The position numbers were made by a program, and so were the translations under genes. From JADGGM01 sp035277485 (lineage in GTDB: Bacteria; Gemmatimonadota; Gemmatimonadetes; Gemmatimonadales; Gemmatimonadaceae): a stretch of DNA of 64,000 nucleotides. How positions within the stretch are numbered: position 1 is the stretch's first letter; each line of letters opens with the position of its first letter. Positions 24,180 to 33,571 of this stretch are shown one piece after another. The DNA lies in the NCBI GenBank assembly GCA_035277485.1, contig DATEKK010000134.1, forward strand, positions 1 through 64,000. The letters run 5' to 3'. The notes beneath the pieces were generated by a model that ran no database searches, was not told the DNA's origin, and worked only from the letters and a program-made list of their open reading frames with translations.

Positions 24180-25520
24180 CTACTCGATCGCCGCGCGCAT
24201 CCTCGCCAGACCCGATTCCAGCGCCGGCACCGAGACCGCTCCGATCGAAAATCGGAACCAACCGCCGTCGTCCGGCACGCCGAACGCCTGGAACGGGATC
24301 ACCGCAAGGTTCGCCTCCTTAAGGAGGTATCGCCTGACGTCCTCGCTGCCGCGGAGCACCCGGCCATCGCGCGTCAGGCGACCATCCAATTCGAGCCGCA
24401 CACTACCATAGATGGTGCCGGTGGGGGGCAGCGACGTAACCGGCAAGCCGGCCGTGTGCATCGCGGTGCAGGCAGTATGGATGGCGCCCAGGCGCGCCGC
24501 GATCGCGGCGTGCATGGATTGATGGTACGTGTCCACCGATTCGGCGTCGCCTAACAATCGCGCCGTCGCGATCTGCGCCGCGCGCGGCGCCCATGCCCCG
24601 ACGTGGCTCAGGAAGTCCGCCATGTGCCGCATCACATCGGCCGGCCCCATCGCCCAACCCACGCGCACGCCCGTGGCGGCGAACGCTTTCGAGATCGCAT
24701 CCACCGTGATGACGTAAGGCTCGATCTCGGGACACAAGATCGTCGGGTGCACGTGGCGCACGTCGCCTAACGTGAGCATCCAGTACACCTGGTCGTACAG
24801 CAGGAACAGCGGACGCTCGCCCGCGCCGCGGCGCTTGTTCTCGGCCAGCACCAGCTCGCAGATGTCGCGGAGCGTCGCCGCGTCGAACGCGGTGCCCGCC
24901 GGGTTGAGCGGCGAGTTGAGCACCAAGAGCCGCGCGCCGCGCACCGGAGACTCGAGCGATGCACGCGTGGGCAGGAATGAATCGGCCGCCGAGCACACCA
25001 CGGGTCGCGGCGTGGCGCCCACGATCTGACAGTAGTCGGCGTTGTTCCACGACGGCGCGGGATACACCACCGCATCGCCCGGATCGAGCAGCGTGCGATA
25101 GGCGGCGTAGATCGCCGGCCTCGCTCCCGATGCAACGACCACGTTCTCGCCAGTGAGCGAGAGACCGAGACGCGCGCCGGAGAACGTTGCGATCGCATCG
25201 CGCAGCTCGGGCAACCCGCTCGACGGTGGATAGTTCGTTTCGCCCGCTCGCAGCGCGTCCTGCAACCCCGCCACCAATTCAGCGGGCGCGGGAAATTCGC
25301 GCGGGCTGAAATCGCCCACCGTGAGATTGCAAATCGACCTGCCCGCGGCGGTCAGCGCGCGAATCTCGGCCGCGATGCGAAGAATCTGCGACGCACGCAG
25401 CGAGTTGGCCGCGCGCGAGACGCGCGACGGCGATCGGTCGGCCGCGCTGGGCGCGGAGGGCGGAGCGCCGGCGCCGGCATCCGCGGCTGTGGCCAGGTTG
25501 GTGGAAGCGTCAAGCGTCAT
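24180..25520 (-). CDS. Class I/II PLP-dependent aminotransferase
   Basis: 446 aa fold-type I enzyme. Conserved parts: NYPPSSGLPELRDAIA, SPLNPAGTAFDAATLRDICE (the NPxG loop), LLYDQVYWML with the cofactor-binding Asp and Tyr, and DAISKAFAATGVRVGW with the PLP Lys. The overall layout fits aspartate-type aminotransferases. The N-terminal about 35 residues are Ala/Pro/Ser-rich and may be over-extended; MTLDASTN at 25520 is used. It is divergent from the BTAD regulator with 247 nt between them. Amino-acid specificity is not visible. Confidence 0.85.
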   Translation of the reverse strand: MTLDASTNLATAADAGAGAPPSAPSAADRSPSRVSRAANSLRASQILRIAAEIRALTAAGRSICNLTVGDFSPREFPAPAELVAGLQDALRAGETNYPPSSGLPELRDAIATFSGARLGLSLTGENVVVASGARPAIYAAYRTLLDPGDAVVYPAPSWNNADYCQIVGATPRPVVCSAADSFLPTRASLESPVRGARLLVLNSPLNPAGTAFDAATLRDICELVLAENKRRGAGERPLFLLYDQVYWMLTLGDVRHVHPTILCPEIEPYVITVDAISKAFAATGVRVGWAMGPADVMRHMADFLSHVGAWAPRAAQIATARLLGDAESVDTYHQSMHAAIAARLGAIHTACTAMHTAGLPVTSLPPTGTIYGSVRLELDGRLTRDGRVLRGSEDVRRYLLKEANLAVIPFQAFGVPDDGGWFRFSIGAVSVPALESGLARMRAAIE

Positions 25521-25767
25521 TGCTGCTCTCGAGAGAGTCGATCGTGCGCATCGCGCGGGCTCGGATGAAGGTAAACCGGCGAACCGCCGCCCGCGACTCA
25601 GGGCATCCCTCCGCTCTCGGTTCAGTGGGGCTTCACCTCATTCTGACCATGGGCCTGCCTTCCCGGCCGAGCCGGGAACCAGTACAATGGATCGCAACGG
25701 CGATGAGTTGTCCCATCGCCGCGGTCCCACCTGGCTCACGCGAGATGCTCCGAGCGCACTCGATTCC

Positions 25768-28350
25768 ATGATTCGTTTTCGCACGCTTGGCGGCCTCGAT
25801 CTGCGCGACGACAGCGGGCACGAGTTCCTGTCGATCCTGCGGCAGCCCAAGCGGCTCGCCCTGCTCGCGTACCTGGCTATCGCAACTCCGGCTGGTTACC
25901 ACCGCCGCGACACCGTCCTCGCGCTCTTGTGGCCGGAGATGGATGGTGAGCGCGCGCGCAGTGCTCTCAGGCAAGCCGTGCACTTTCTCCGCCGCACGTT
26001 GGGCGCGGACATCGTGCAGGGCCACGGTGGTGAAGATCTGGGGATCGTGTCCGGCGATTTTTGGTGCGACGCGCGCGCATTCGATGATGCGCTCGTGCGC
26101 GGCGAGTCCGCCGAAGCGCTCGAGCTGTACGGCGGCGATCTGTTGCACGGATTTTTCGTCACCGGCGCGTCGAACGAGTTCGATGAATGGCTGGCGCAGC
26201 AGCGAGCGCGTCGCCGGCAACAGGCCATCGAATGTGCGTGGGCATTCGCCGATCGCTGCGAGGCAGCGGGCTCCGGCACCGACGCGGTGCGCTGGTCGCG
26301 GTGGGCCGCGGAACGCGCACCCGACGACGAGCGCTCGCACCGGCGGCTCATCGCGCTCCTCGATCGGTTAGGCGACCGTACCGGCGCGCTGCGCGCATAC
26401 GAAAACTTCGTGCAGCGTGCCCGCGACGAATTCGACGCCGAGCCGTCGGCGGAAACGCAGGCGCTGGTGGCGGCGATCCGATCGCGCACGACGTCCGCGC
26501 CGACGGTGCCGGCCGCGGCGGCCGCGCCGGCCGTGCGTGCGCTGGCGCCTCCTCCTCGGGCACTCGACGAGATCGCGCCCACGTCCGAGCTCGAAGCGCG
26601 TGTGACGGCGGGTGCCCGTGATGGCGCCCCGCGCCCGTCTCGTGTGCGACGCGCCCGGGTGTGGTTGGCGACGGCAGCGGCGGTGCTCCTCGTGGCCGGC
26701 GCGCTCTACGGCGCGCGCGCCGTGCGATCCGGCGAGCAGCCGCCGGACGCCGCGGCCGGAACCGTGTACGACGCCGGCGGATCCGTTAGGCATTCGCGCG
26801 CGCCGCGCGAAACCGTGACCACGTCGTCGCCGGTCGCCTCGCGGTTCTTTGCCGCCGGGCTGCGCGCGCTCTACGACCACGGCGACGCGCGGCTGGCCCG
26901 ATCGCTGTTCCTCGATGCGTTAGGCGAAGACACGTCGTTCGCCATGGCCGCGTATTACGCCGCGCAGTGCGCGTACGACCTCGACTCGCCCGAAGGGCCG
27001 TCGCTGATGGTCCGGGCGAAACGGCTCGCGCCGCGCGCCAGCGAGCGCGAGCGGCTCATCATCGAGACCGCGTGGGCATCGGGGACGTACGACCCCAACC
27101 TGATGGAAGTCGCCGAGTCGCTGGCGACGCGCTACCCGATGGAGCCCGAGGGACACATCGCGCTCGCCACCACACTCATCGCCGCCGGAGACTTCCTCGG
27201 CGCCGTGCCGCACCTCCGGCACGTGATCGACATGGACTCGAGCGCGCTGATCAGCGCGCAGCCATCGTGCTCGGCGTGCGTCGCGTTCGACAATCTCGTC
27301 CAGGCGTACATCATGGCGGATTCGCTCGCCGCCGCCGAACGCGTGGCGCGCGAATGGGTGCGGCGACAGCCGCGCTCCGCGGCGGCATGGGTGTCACTCG
27401 TGGGCGTGATTGCGCGGAGTGGTCGCGAGGCCGAGGCGGTCGAAGCGGAGCGTCAGGCCGCCGCGCTCGACCCGTCCGCGGACGGGGCCCTCGCGATGGC
27501 GGTGATCGCGGTGCATGCCGATGATTACGACGAAGCGGACCGGATGCTGTCGGCGCGCCTTAAGACGGCGGGACCGGACGCGGCGGCATCGGTGTTGTGG
27601 TGGCAGGTGATCGCGTTCCGGAACGAGGGTCGGTTAGGCGACGCGCTCGCGGCGGCGCGGGCGCTCGCCACGCCGGCCGAATCCCAGCGCGACCTGGCCG
27701 GCGACGCGGAAGCGCAGGTGTGGTTCGAGGAGGGGCACTACCGGGCCGCCGCGCGCCTGTTCGATTCGCTGGCCGCCGTCCCGCCCGCGGCGGCGCCTAA
27801 CGCGCCCGGCTCGCTCGCCCGCCAGCGCACCTGGATGCTGACGCACGCGGCCACCGCGTGGGCGGCCGCCGGCGACACCCTGCACCTCGCCCAACTGGCG
27901 GACTCGGTGGAAGGATCGGCGCGCCTCAGCTCGTACGGCCGCGACTGGTCGCTGCCGCACTATCTGCGCGGGCTGCTCTGGCGGGCGCGCGGCGACTCGG
28001 CGCGGTCGTTGGGCGAGCTGTCGCACGCGATCTTCTCGCCGAGCGATGGGTATACGCGCGCGAACCTGGAGCTGGCGCGCGCGTGGTTAGGCGCGGGCCA
28101 ACCGCGCGCAGCGGTCGCCATCCTGTCGTCGGCGCTGCGCGGGCCCGTCGAAGCGTCGAGCTTCTACCTCACGCGCACCGAGATCCACGAGATGCTCGCG
28201 CGGAGTTTCGAGGCCGCGGGCATGGCGGACAGCGCGGCGGCGCACTATGCGATTGTCGCGCGGAGCTGGCGAAACGGCGACGCGCCGTTCCGCCGCCGGG
28301 CCGCGATCGCCGACGCGGCGCGGCGGCGCTTGACGCACGCGGGCGCTTGA
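25768..28350 (+). CDS. BTAD-domain regulator with membrane helix and TPR region
   Basis: 860 aa. Residues 1-90 form a winged-helix-like DNA-binding part (MIRFRTLGGLDLRD, LALLAYLA, RRDTVLALLWPE), residues 95-240 a BTAD domain of the AfsR/SARP type (AFDDALVRGESAEALELYGG, FDAEPSAETQALVAAIR). A single membrane helix follows near residue 300 (VWLATAAAVLLVAGALYGAR), then a long TPR-rich region probably outside the membrane. A DNA-binding head on a membrane anchor is unusual for SARP proteins but common among Gemmatimonadota copies. ATG 25768 begins right at the domain; the frame upstream overlaps the aminotransferase. Target genes unknown. Confidence 0.8.
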   Translation: MIRFRTLGGLDLRDDSGHEFLSILRQPKRLALLAYLAIATPAGYHRRDTVLALLWPEMDGERARSALRQAVHFLRRTLGADIVQGHGGEDLGIVSGDFWCDARAFDDALVRGESAEALELYGGDLLHGFFVTGASNEFDEWLAQQRARRRQQAIECAWAFADRCEAAGSGTDAVRWSRWAAERAPDDERSHRRLIALLDRLGDRTGALRAYENFVQRARDEFDAEPSAETQALVAAIRSRTTSAPTVPAAAAAPAVRALAPPPRALDEIAPTSELEARVTAGARDGAPRPSRVRRARVWLATAAAVLLVAGALYGARAVRSGEQPPDAAAGTVYDAGGSVRHSRAPRETVTTSSPVASRFFAAGLRALYDHGDARLARSLFLDALGEDTSFAMAAYYAAQCAYDLDSPEGPSLMVRAKRLAPRASERERLIIETAWASGTYDPNLMEVAESLATRYPMEPEGHIALATTLIAAGDFLGAVPHLRHVIDMDSSALISAQPSCSACVAFDNLVQAYIMADSLAAAERVAREWVRRQPRSAAAWVSLVGVIARSGREAEAVEAERQAAALDPSADGALAMAVIAVHADDYDEADRMLSARLKTAGPDAAASVLWWQVIAFRNEGRLGDALAAARALATPAESQRDLAGDAEAQVWFEEGHYRAAARLFDSLAAVPPAAAPNAPGSLARQRTWMLTHAATAWAAAGDTLHLAQLADSVEGSARLSSYGRDWSLPHYLRGLLWRARGDSARSLGELSHAIFSPSDGYTRANLELARAWLGAGQPRAAVAILSSALRGPVEASSFYLTRTEIHEMLARSFEAAGMADSAAAHYAIVARSWRNGDAPFRRRAAIADAARRRLTHAGA

Positions 28351-28363
28351 TGCGCGGGCTCCG

Positions 28364-28987
28364 TTAGGCGCGGGGGCGGCGGGACCGAGCGGTTTGGCGC
28401 TTGACTGCGCCGGTGCGGTCGAGCGGCGGGATGCGCCGACCCGCGGCCGAGTGTGTGATCAGCGTCTCGAGCCGTGCGCGGCGCGTCGCCTCGCGTTTGG
28501 CGCTCGTCACCCAGTGTGTGGCCGTCCGCCGGTACCAGGGCGCTTGCGCAGCGAAGAAGGTCCACGCCGCCTGGTTGGAGCGGAAACGCCGATCCGAGCC
28601 GGCATCGAACGCCGCGCGGGAGCGCGCCTCGTACGAATAGATCTCGGATCGCTTCGCGTCGCGAGACTCGAATGCCGCGCGTCCGGCCGGGTGCACGAGG
28701 CCCAACGCCAACAGCTCGCCCACGCGCTTGATGTTGACGCTGCTCCACGTGCTGCGCGCGGTGCGCGGCGTGAATCGAATGGTGTAGCGCTCGGCGTCGA
28801 GTGACCGGCGCACGCCGTCGATCCAGCCGAAGCACAACGCCTGGTCGACGGATTCGGGCCACGTGATGGTCGGCCGCTTCGAGCCGCGCTTGTAGAAGCC
28901 CACCACGACTTGGGCGGCGGACGCGTGGTGTTCCTCGAGCCACGCGCGCCACGCCGCGGGCGTCGCGAAGAAAATGGGCTTGGCCAT
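28364..28987 (-). CDS. YdeI/OmpD-associated family protein
   Basis: 207 aa. The pattern YKRGSKRPTITWPESVDQAL, CFGWIDGVRRSLDAERYTIR and FTPRTARSTWSSVNIKRV is typical of the YdeI family (bacteriocin-protection or OmpD-associated), cytoplasmic proteins without a defined reaction. The C-terminal 40 residues are basic. It converges on the BTAD gene with only 13 nt between stops; its TAA stop is part of a GCCTAACG word. Confidence 0.8.
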   Translation of the reverse strand: MAKPIFFATPAAWRAWLEEHHASAAQVVVGFYKRGSKRPTITWPESVDQALCFGWIDGVRRSLDAERYTIRFTPRTARSTWSSVNIKRVGELLALGLVHPAGRAAFESRDAKRSEIYSYEARSRAAFDAGSDRRFRSNQAAWTFFAAQAPWYRRTATHWVTSAKREATRRARLETLITHSAAGRRIPPLDRTGAVKRQTARSRRPRA

Positions 28988-29223
28988 TCGTATCTGCCTA
29001 ACGTAGGGCGGTTTCGCGTCGCGGCGGCCTGGCCGGGCACACCGCGGTCATCGGCTCCGGAAAATTCGACGCGCGCGGCGCGGCGTCAACCCGTTGCGGC
29101 GCGTCCGGACGTCCGGCCGTGACCCCGCGGGCGACGCACGGTTGCGCCCGCCACGAGGCGGATTGTAACGTTGGACGCGAAGCACCGTAGGGTACTGGAG
29201 ACACCGAACGGAGGAGACGCACG

Positions 29224-29958
29224 ATGCTGTCGTCATCACGCCTAACCCGATGGCTCGCCCTCGCGATGTTAGGCACCGCGCCGCTGCTCTCGGCGTGCAT
29301 TGGAGGAGAATCCGGCCCGGCGTGGAGCGGCCCGCCCTTCTCCGCCGACCTCGTGGATCCCAGGCAGCCCGACAAACCCGGAGGCCACCTGTACCTGTCC
29401 GACGGGAAGCTACGCTTCGAATCCACGGACACGGCGTCGCCCGGCGCGCTGGTGCTCGATCCGGCGCGAGGGACGACGCTGCTCATCAACGATCAGAAAA
29501 AGGAATACTTCGACGCCGGGATGTTCACGTCGGTCGTCACGAAAATGTTCGGGCCCGTGCTCGCGTTTTTCCGTCCGGCCGGCGCAGGCGATCCGTGCAC
29601 GCAGTGGAACTCGAGGGCCATGCCGTTCGCGTCGCTGTCGCACGACAAGTCCGATACCCCAACCCACTTCACGTGCACGAGCCTGGGCACCGAAAGCGTG
29701 GACGGCCGCGCCGCGCACAAATGGAAGGTGACGAGCGACGACAAGGACAGCGGATCGGGCACCGCCTGGATCGATGACCGGCTGCAAATCGTGTCGAAGT
29801 GGACGGGCAGCGACGGCGACGGCATGGAGATGCGCAACATCAAAGAGGGCACCGTGCCCGCGTCCATGTTCGCGGCACCACCGAGTTACAAGAAGCTGAG
29901 CGTGTCCAGCATCTTGAGCGGCATGATGAGCGGGTCGGACAAAGGGTCGCACCCGTAG
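29224..29958 (+). CDS. Exported lipoprotein, DUF4412-like
   Basis: 244 aa. The signal peptide ends in LLSACIGG (lipobox). The body reads like proteins that bind or measure in the periplasm: SDGKLRFESTD, TTLLINDQKKEYFDAGMFT, GTAWIDDRLQIVSKW and MEMRNIKEGTVPASMFAAPP, the last being typical of DUF4412 and similar outer-membrane-biogenesis-like folds. GGAGGAG lies before the ATG. Function unknown; assignment to the family is by pattern only. Confidence 0.65.
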   Translation: MLSSSRLTRWLALAMLGTAPLLSACIGGESGPAWSGPPFSADLVDPRQPDKPGGHLYLSDGKLRFESTDTASPGALVLDPARGTTLLINDQKKEYFDAGMFTSVVTKMFGPVLAFFRPAGAGDPCTQWNSRAMPFASLSHDKSDTPTHFTCTSLGTESVDGRAAHKWKVTSDDKDSGSGTAWIDDRLQIVSKWTGSDGDGMEMRNIKEGTVPASMFAAPPSYKKLSVSSILSGMMSGSDKGSHP

Positions 29959-30057
29959 CCGGCCGAAATCTCCGGGGTGGCGCGCGACGGGACTCTTCGC
30001 CTTATTCAGGGCGGTTCGTCCCGTCGCGGCCTCTCACCCTCAAGCCGGTTCGTCCTC

Positions 30058-31671
30058 ATGAAGGCTCCTTCTCGTCATATCGCCCTGCTCTTCCTCGCCG
30101 CCGCCATACCGGCGACGGTTTCCGCGCAGCAACGCCGGCCGGCCCAGCGCACGGTCGAGCAACGCGATTCGACGGCCAAGTCAGCGCCTAACGCAGACAC
30201 ATCACCGGCCGACGACAACAAAGTGCAGCGCGTCGTCACGCAGCACTCGGTGGTCATCGGCGGCCAACGCATCGACTACGATGCCACGGTCGGCGACATC
30301 ATCCTGCGCGACAGTGCCGACGAGCCGATCGGCGCGCTCTATTTCACCGCGTACACCAAACGCGGCGTCACCGATCCGTCGCGGCGCCCGATCACCTTCG
30401 CGTACAACGGCGGCCCGGGCTCGTCATCGGTGTGGGTGCACATGGGCGCGTTCGGGCCCAAGCGCGTCGTCACGCCCGACACCACACACGCGCCGCCGCC
30501 GCCCTATCAACTGGTCGACAACACGTACAGCCCGCTCGACAAGACGGACCTCGTGTTCATCGATCCGATCGGCACCGGCTTCAGTCATCCGTTAGGCAAG
30601 GCCACCGGCAAGATGTTCTGGGGCGTCGACGAGGACGCGCGCTCGCTGGGGCAGTTCGTCAGCCGCTACCTCACCGAGCAGGACCGCTGGAACTCGCCGC
30701 GCTACTTGTTAGGCGAGAGCTACGGCACCACGCGCTCGGCGGCGCTCGTGAACTACCTGCAGCAAGCCGACAACATGGATTTCAACGGCGTCATCCTCAT
30801 GTCGTCGGTGCTCGACTTCCAGACCATCACGTTCGATCCGGGCAACCTGATGCCGTACGTGATGTACCTGCCGTCGTACGCCGCCGTCGCGTGGTACCAC
30901 CACGCGCTGCCCGACCAGGCAGCACAGCTCAGGCCGTTCCTGAAGGAGGTCGAACACTTCGCGACCGGCGACTACATGCACGCGCTCATTCAGGGCGATG
31001 AGCTCGCGCCCGATGAGCGCGCCCGAGTCATCGCGCAGCTCCACAAGTACACGGGACTCGACACCGCATACATCGACCGCGCGAACCTCAAGGTGGACGC
31101 GTCGGAATTCGAGAAGGAGCTGCTGCGCGAGCACGGCGAAGTCGTCGGCCGGCTCGACGCACGCTTCACAGGACCGACGTTCGACCTGCTCGCCCAACGG
31201 GCGCCGTACGACCCGCAATCCTCCTCGATCAGCTCGGCGTTCGTGTCGACGTTCCAGACGTACCTGCACACGGAGCTCAACTTCCCGCGCGACAAACAGT
31301 ACATGGTGAGCGGTCGCGTGAATCCGTGGAACTGGTCGCACGGGCAGCGCGGCGGATGGCCGGGGCACACGAATGTCGCGGTGGATCTCGCCGAGGCGCT
31401 GCAGCTGAATCCGCACCTGCACGTGCTGCTCAACTCCGGACTGTTCGATCTTGCGACGCCGTATTACGCGGCCGAGTGGACGATGGACCAGATGGACCTG
31501 CCCAAGAACCTGCGCGGCCACGTGCAATTCGCCGAGTACGACGCGGGCCACATGATGTACGTGTACGAGCCATCCTTGGCGAAGCTCAAAGAGAACATCG
31601 CATCCTTCATCGATGCGACGTCCGGCGTGAACGGCACGGCAGGACGGGTGGCGACGGCGACGTCGAAATAG
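30058..31671 (+). CDS. Peptidase S10 (serine carboxypeptidase) family protein
   Basis: 537 aa exported alpha/beta-hydrolase. Signal peptide MKAPSRHIALLFLAAAIPAT ends near VSAQ. Catalytic parts: YNGGPGSSSVWVHMG (oxyanion region), nucleophile Ser in LGESYGTTR, Asp in LNSGLFDLATPY, and His in YDAGHMMYV. It should remove C-terminal residues from peptides in the periplasm or outside. The start at 30058 is fixed by the signal peptide. A strong hairpin follows 24 nt after the stop. Confidence 0.87.
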   Translation: MKAPSRHIALLFLAAAIPATVSAQQRRPAQRTVEQRDSTAKSAPNADTSPADDNKVQRVVTQHSVVIGGQRIDYDATVGDIILRDSADEPIGALYFTAYTKRGVTDPSRRPITFAYNGGPGSSSVWVHMGAFGPKRVVTPDTTHAPPPPYQLVDNTYSPLDKTDLVFIDPIGTGFSHPLGKATGKMFWGVDEDARSLGQFVSRYLTEQDRWNSPRYLLGESYGTTRSAALVNYLQQADNMDFNGVILMSSVLDFQTITFDPGNLMPYVMYLPSYAAVAWYHHALPDQAAQLRPFLKEVEHFATGDYMHALIQGDELAPDERARVIAQLHKYTGLDTAYIDRANLKVDASEFEKELLREHGEVVGRLDARFTGPTFDLLAQRAPYDPQSSSISSAFVSTFQTYLHTELNFPRDKQYMVSGRVNPWNWSHGQRGGWPGHTNVAVDLAEALQLNPHLHVLLNSGLFDLATPYYAAEWTMDQMDLPKNLRGHVQFAEYDAGHMMYVYEPSLAKLKENIASFIDATSGVNGTAGRVATATSK

Positions 31672-31694
31672 AACCGAGCGTCAGGCGAAACGGG

Positions 31695-31728
31695 ACGGGG
31701 CAGCGGCGGAGGATTGCCGCTGCCCCGT
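31695..31728. terminator. Bidirectional hairpin between convergent genes
   Basis: ACGGGGCAGCGGC and GCCGCTGCCCCGT, a perfect 13-bp stem with an 8-nt loop, halfway between the stops of the S10 peptidase and the convergent glycosyltransferase. It lacks a clear T tract on either side but is well placed to end both transcripts. Confidence 0.6.
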
Positions 31729-31750
31729 CTGCGTTCCGTCACGCGGATCG

Positions 31751-33274
31751 TCAGCGCACGCTACCCGGAAACACCGCGCGATACTGGCGGCCGAAGAATG
31801 CATGGATCGACAGAACGGGCCGGCCGCGCTGCCGCACGATGATGGGCGGCAGAGAATCGATGCGGGCAAAGTACGGCGCATATAAACGCCTAACGCCAGA
31901 CGGCCCGCGCGTGTGATCGATCAGCACGGCATCGCGTCCGAGGAACGCGCGCTGATCCGCGAGATAGCCGAAGTGGTGCGGCGACCCGCACAGGCACAAC
32001 ACGGGCACGTCCGGCCCGAGCGTGTAACCGATCTTGCCGGCGTCCATCCATTTCACCGCCGCGACGAACGGGCCTCCGCCGCGGCCGACGCCTAACACGG
32101 CCAGGCGCGGGCGCGCATCGGCCCAGTCCAGCATCTCGGCGGCCGGCCCGCCTGTCGCGACCAGCGACGGCGCGACCCGATGCATCCAGCCCATCAACGC
32201 CTCGGACCACGCCGCCGCGAGCACGATGCCGAACGCAACCACCGAGCCCACGAGCCATCGGCGCGCGCGACGGTCGCGCGCGTCGAGTCGCCGCGCGACG
32301 GCGTCGCCGAGCAGGGGAAACACCATCAGGTAGCCCACCATCGGCCAGTGCGGGAGCCCGGGGCTACCGCCTAACGAAACCAGCGTGAAGAACGCGATCG
32401 GCGGCGCCGCCATGCAGCAGAGCAGCCAGCGCACCGCGTCAGCCGGCCCGCGGCGGAGCGCGCGCGCCAGCACGACGACGAGCGGCACCCAGAGCCAGGG
32501 GAGCAGGTAGAGCGCCTGGCCCGCCACGTTCTCGAGCAGCGCGACGATCCCGGACTCGCGGCCCCCCGCACCGCGCCCGAGCTGAAACGCAAACGAGGCC
32601 CAGCCGTGCGACGCGTTCCACGCCACCGTGGGCACCGCGCCTAACGCAGCAACGAGCGTCGCCGCGATGGGACCGGGGCCCGAGAGCGCGCGGCGCGATG
32701 CTCGGCGCGTCGCGAAGAACAGCGCCACGCCGATCGGCAGAAAAATCGCCTGGTACTTGGAGAGGGCGGCACCCGCCGCGCACCCGCCCGCGAGCAGCCA
32801 CCAGCGAGTGGCCCGCGTCGGAGGCCCGGTGATGGCGTGCGCGAGGCACAGCACGGCGCCCGCCATGAACAGGTCGAGCGGCCCGTCCGGCAGCACCCAT
32901 CCGCCGGCGGCCACCGTGAACACCGGTGCAATGGCCAGGAGCAGCGCGGCGATCGCGCCCGCTCGGGCGCCTCCAATCTCTTCGCCTAACCGGAACACGA
33001 CCCACGTCGTGCCGGCGAACATGAGGATGAACGGCGCGCGGAGGAGGAGCGCGTTCTCGCTGCCGGTGGCTCGGGCGAGCAGCCCCGGAATCCAGAACGA
33101 CAGCCCGGGGTGGTCGAAGTACGCCCAACTGGGCGTCCGCGCGACCACCACAGCGTACGATTCGTCGACGCCCAGTCCGACCGTCGCCGCGAGCGCGACG
33201 CGCAGGACGGTCCCGATCACCAGGACTGCGAGCAGCAGTCGCTTGGGACCTGCGTGGATCGAGCCTTCGCGCAT
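31751..33274 (-). CDS. PMT/ArnT-type membrane glycosyltransferase
   Basis: 507 aa with about ten hydrophobic helices and a C-terminal soluble part. The first loop carries VDESYAVVVART and AYFDHPGLSFW, the acidic-pair and His motif of GT39/GT83 enzymes (PMT_2 domain) that transfer sugars from polyprenyl-phosphate donors to lipid or protein on the outer face of the inner membrane. The start MREGSIHAG at 33274 places the first helix correctly; the frame upstream runs into the tRNA. Acceptor and sugar are unknown. It is 18 nt downstream of tRNA-Phe on the same strand. Confidence 0.82.
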   Translation of the reverse strand: MREGSIHAGPKRLLLAVLVIGTVLRVALAATVGLGVDESYAVVVARTPSWAYFDHPGLSFWIPGLLARATGSENALLLRAPFILMFAGTTWVVFRLGEEIGGARAGAIAALLLAIAPVFTVAAGGWVLPDGPLDLFMAGAVLCLAHAITGPPTRATRWWLLAGGCAAGAALSKYQAIFLPIGVALFFATRRASRRALSGPGPIAATLVAALGAVPTVAWNASHGWASFAFQLGRGAGGRESGIVALLENVAGQALYLLPWLWVPLVVVLARALRRGPADAVRWLLCCMAAPPIAFFTLVSLGGSPGLPHWPMVGYLMVFPLLGDAVARRLDARDRRARRWLVGSVVAFGIVLAAAWSEALMGWMHRVAPSLVATGGPAAEMLDWADARPRLAVLGVGRGGGPFVAAVKWMDAGKIGYTLGPDVPVLCLCGSPHHFGYLADQRAFLGRDAVLIDHTRGPSGVRRLYAPYFARIDSLPPIIVRQRGRPVLSIHAFFGRQYRAVFPGSVR

Positions 33275-33291
33275 GGACAGGCTCTGGAAAG

Positions 33292-33364
<73 letters not shown>

Positions 33365-33571
33365 GAAGCACAAAAAGTTAGCCGGTCCGCTTGCCGTCCT
33401 CAAGCGGATGTCCGGAGCGCGTGAGCCGCCTCGAACGGGTGAGTCGAATCGCCGCGCGCCTACGTCAAACGAATTGTCCCGGTCGCTGGCAGGCGCGGCA
33501 GCACTTGACGCGATCTATGGGACAACGAAGTATTGCGCATCCCCGTCATCCTCTTTTCCCCCGAGTCCCCC

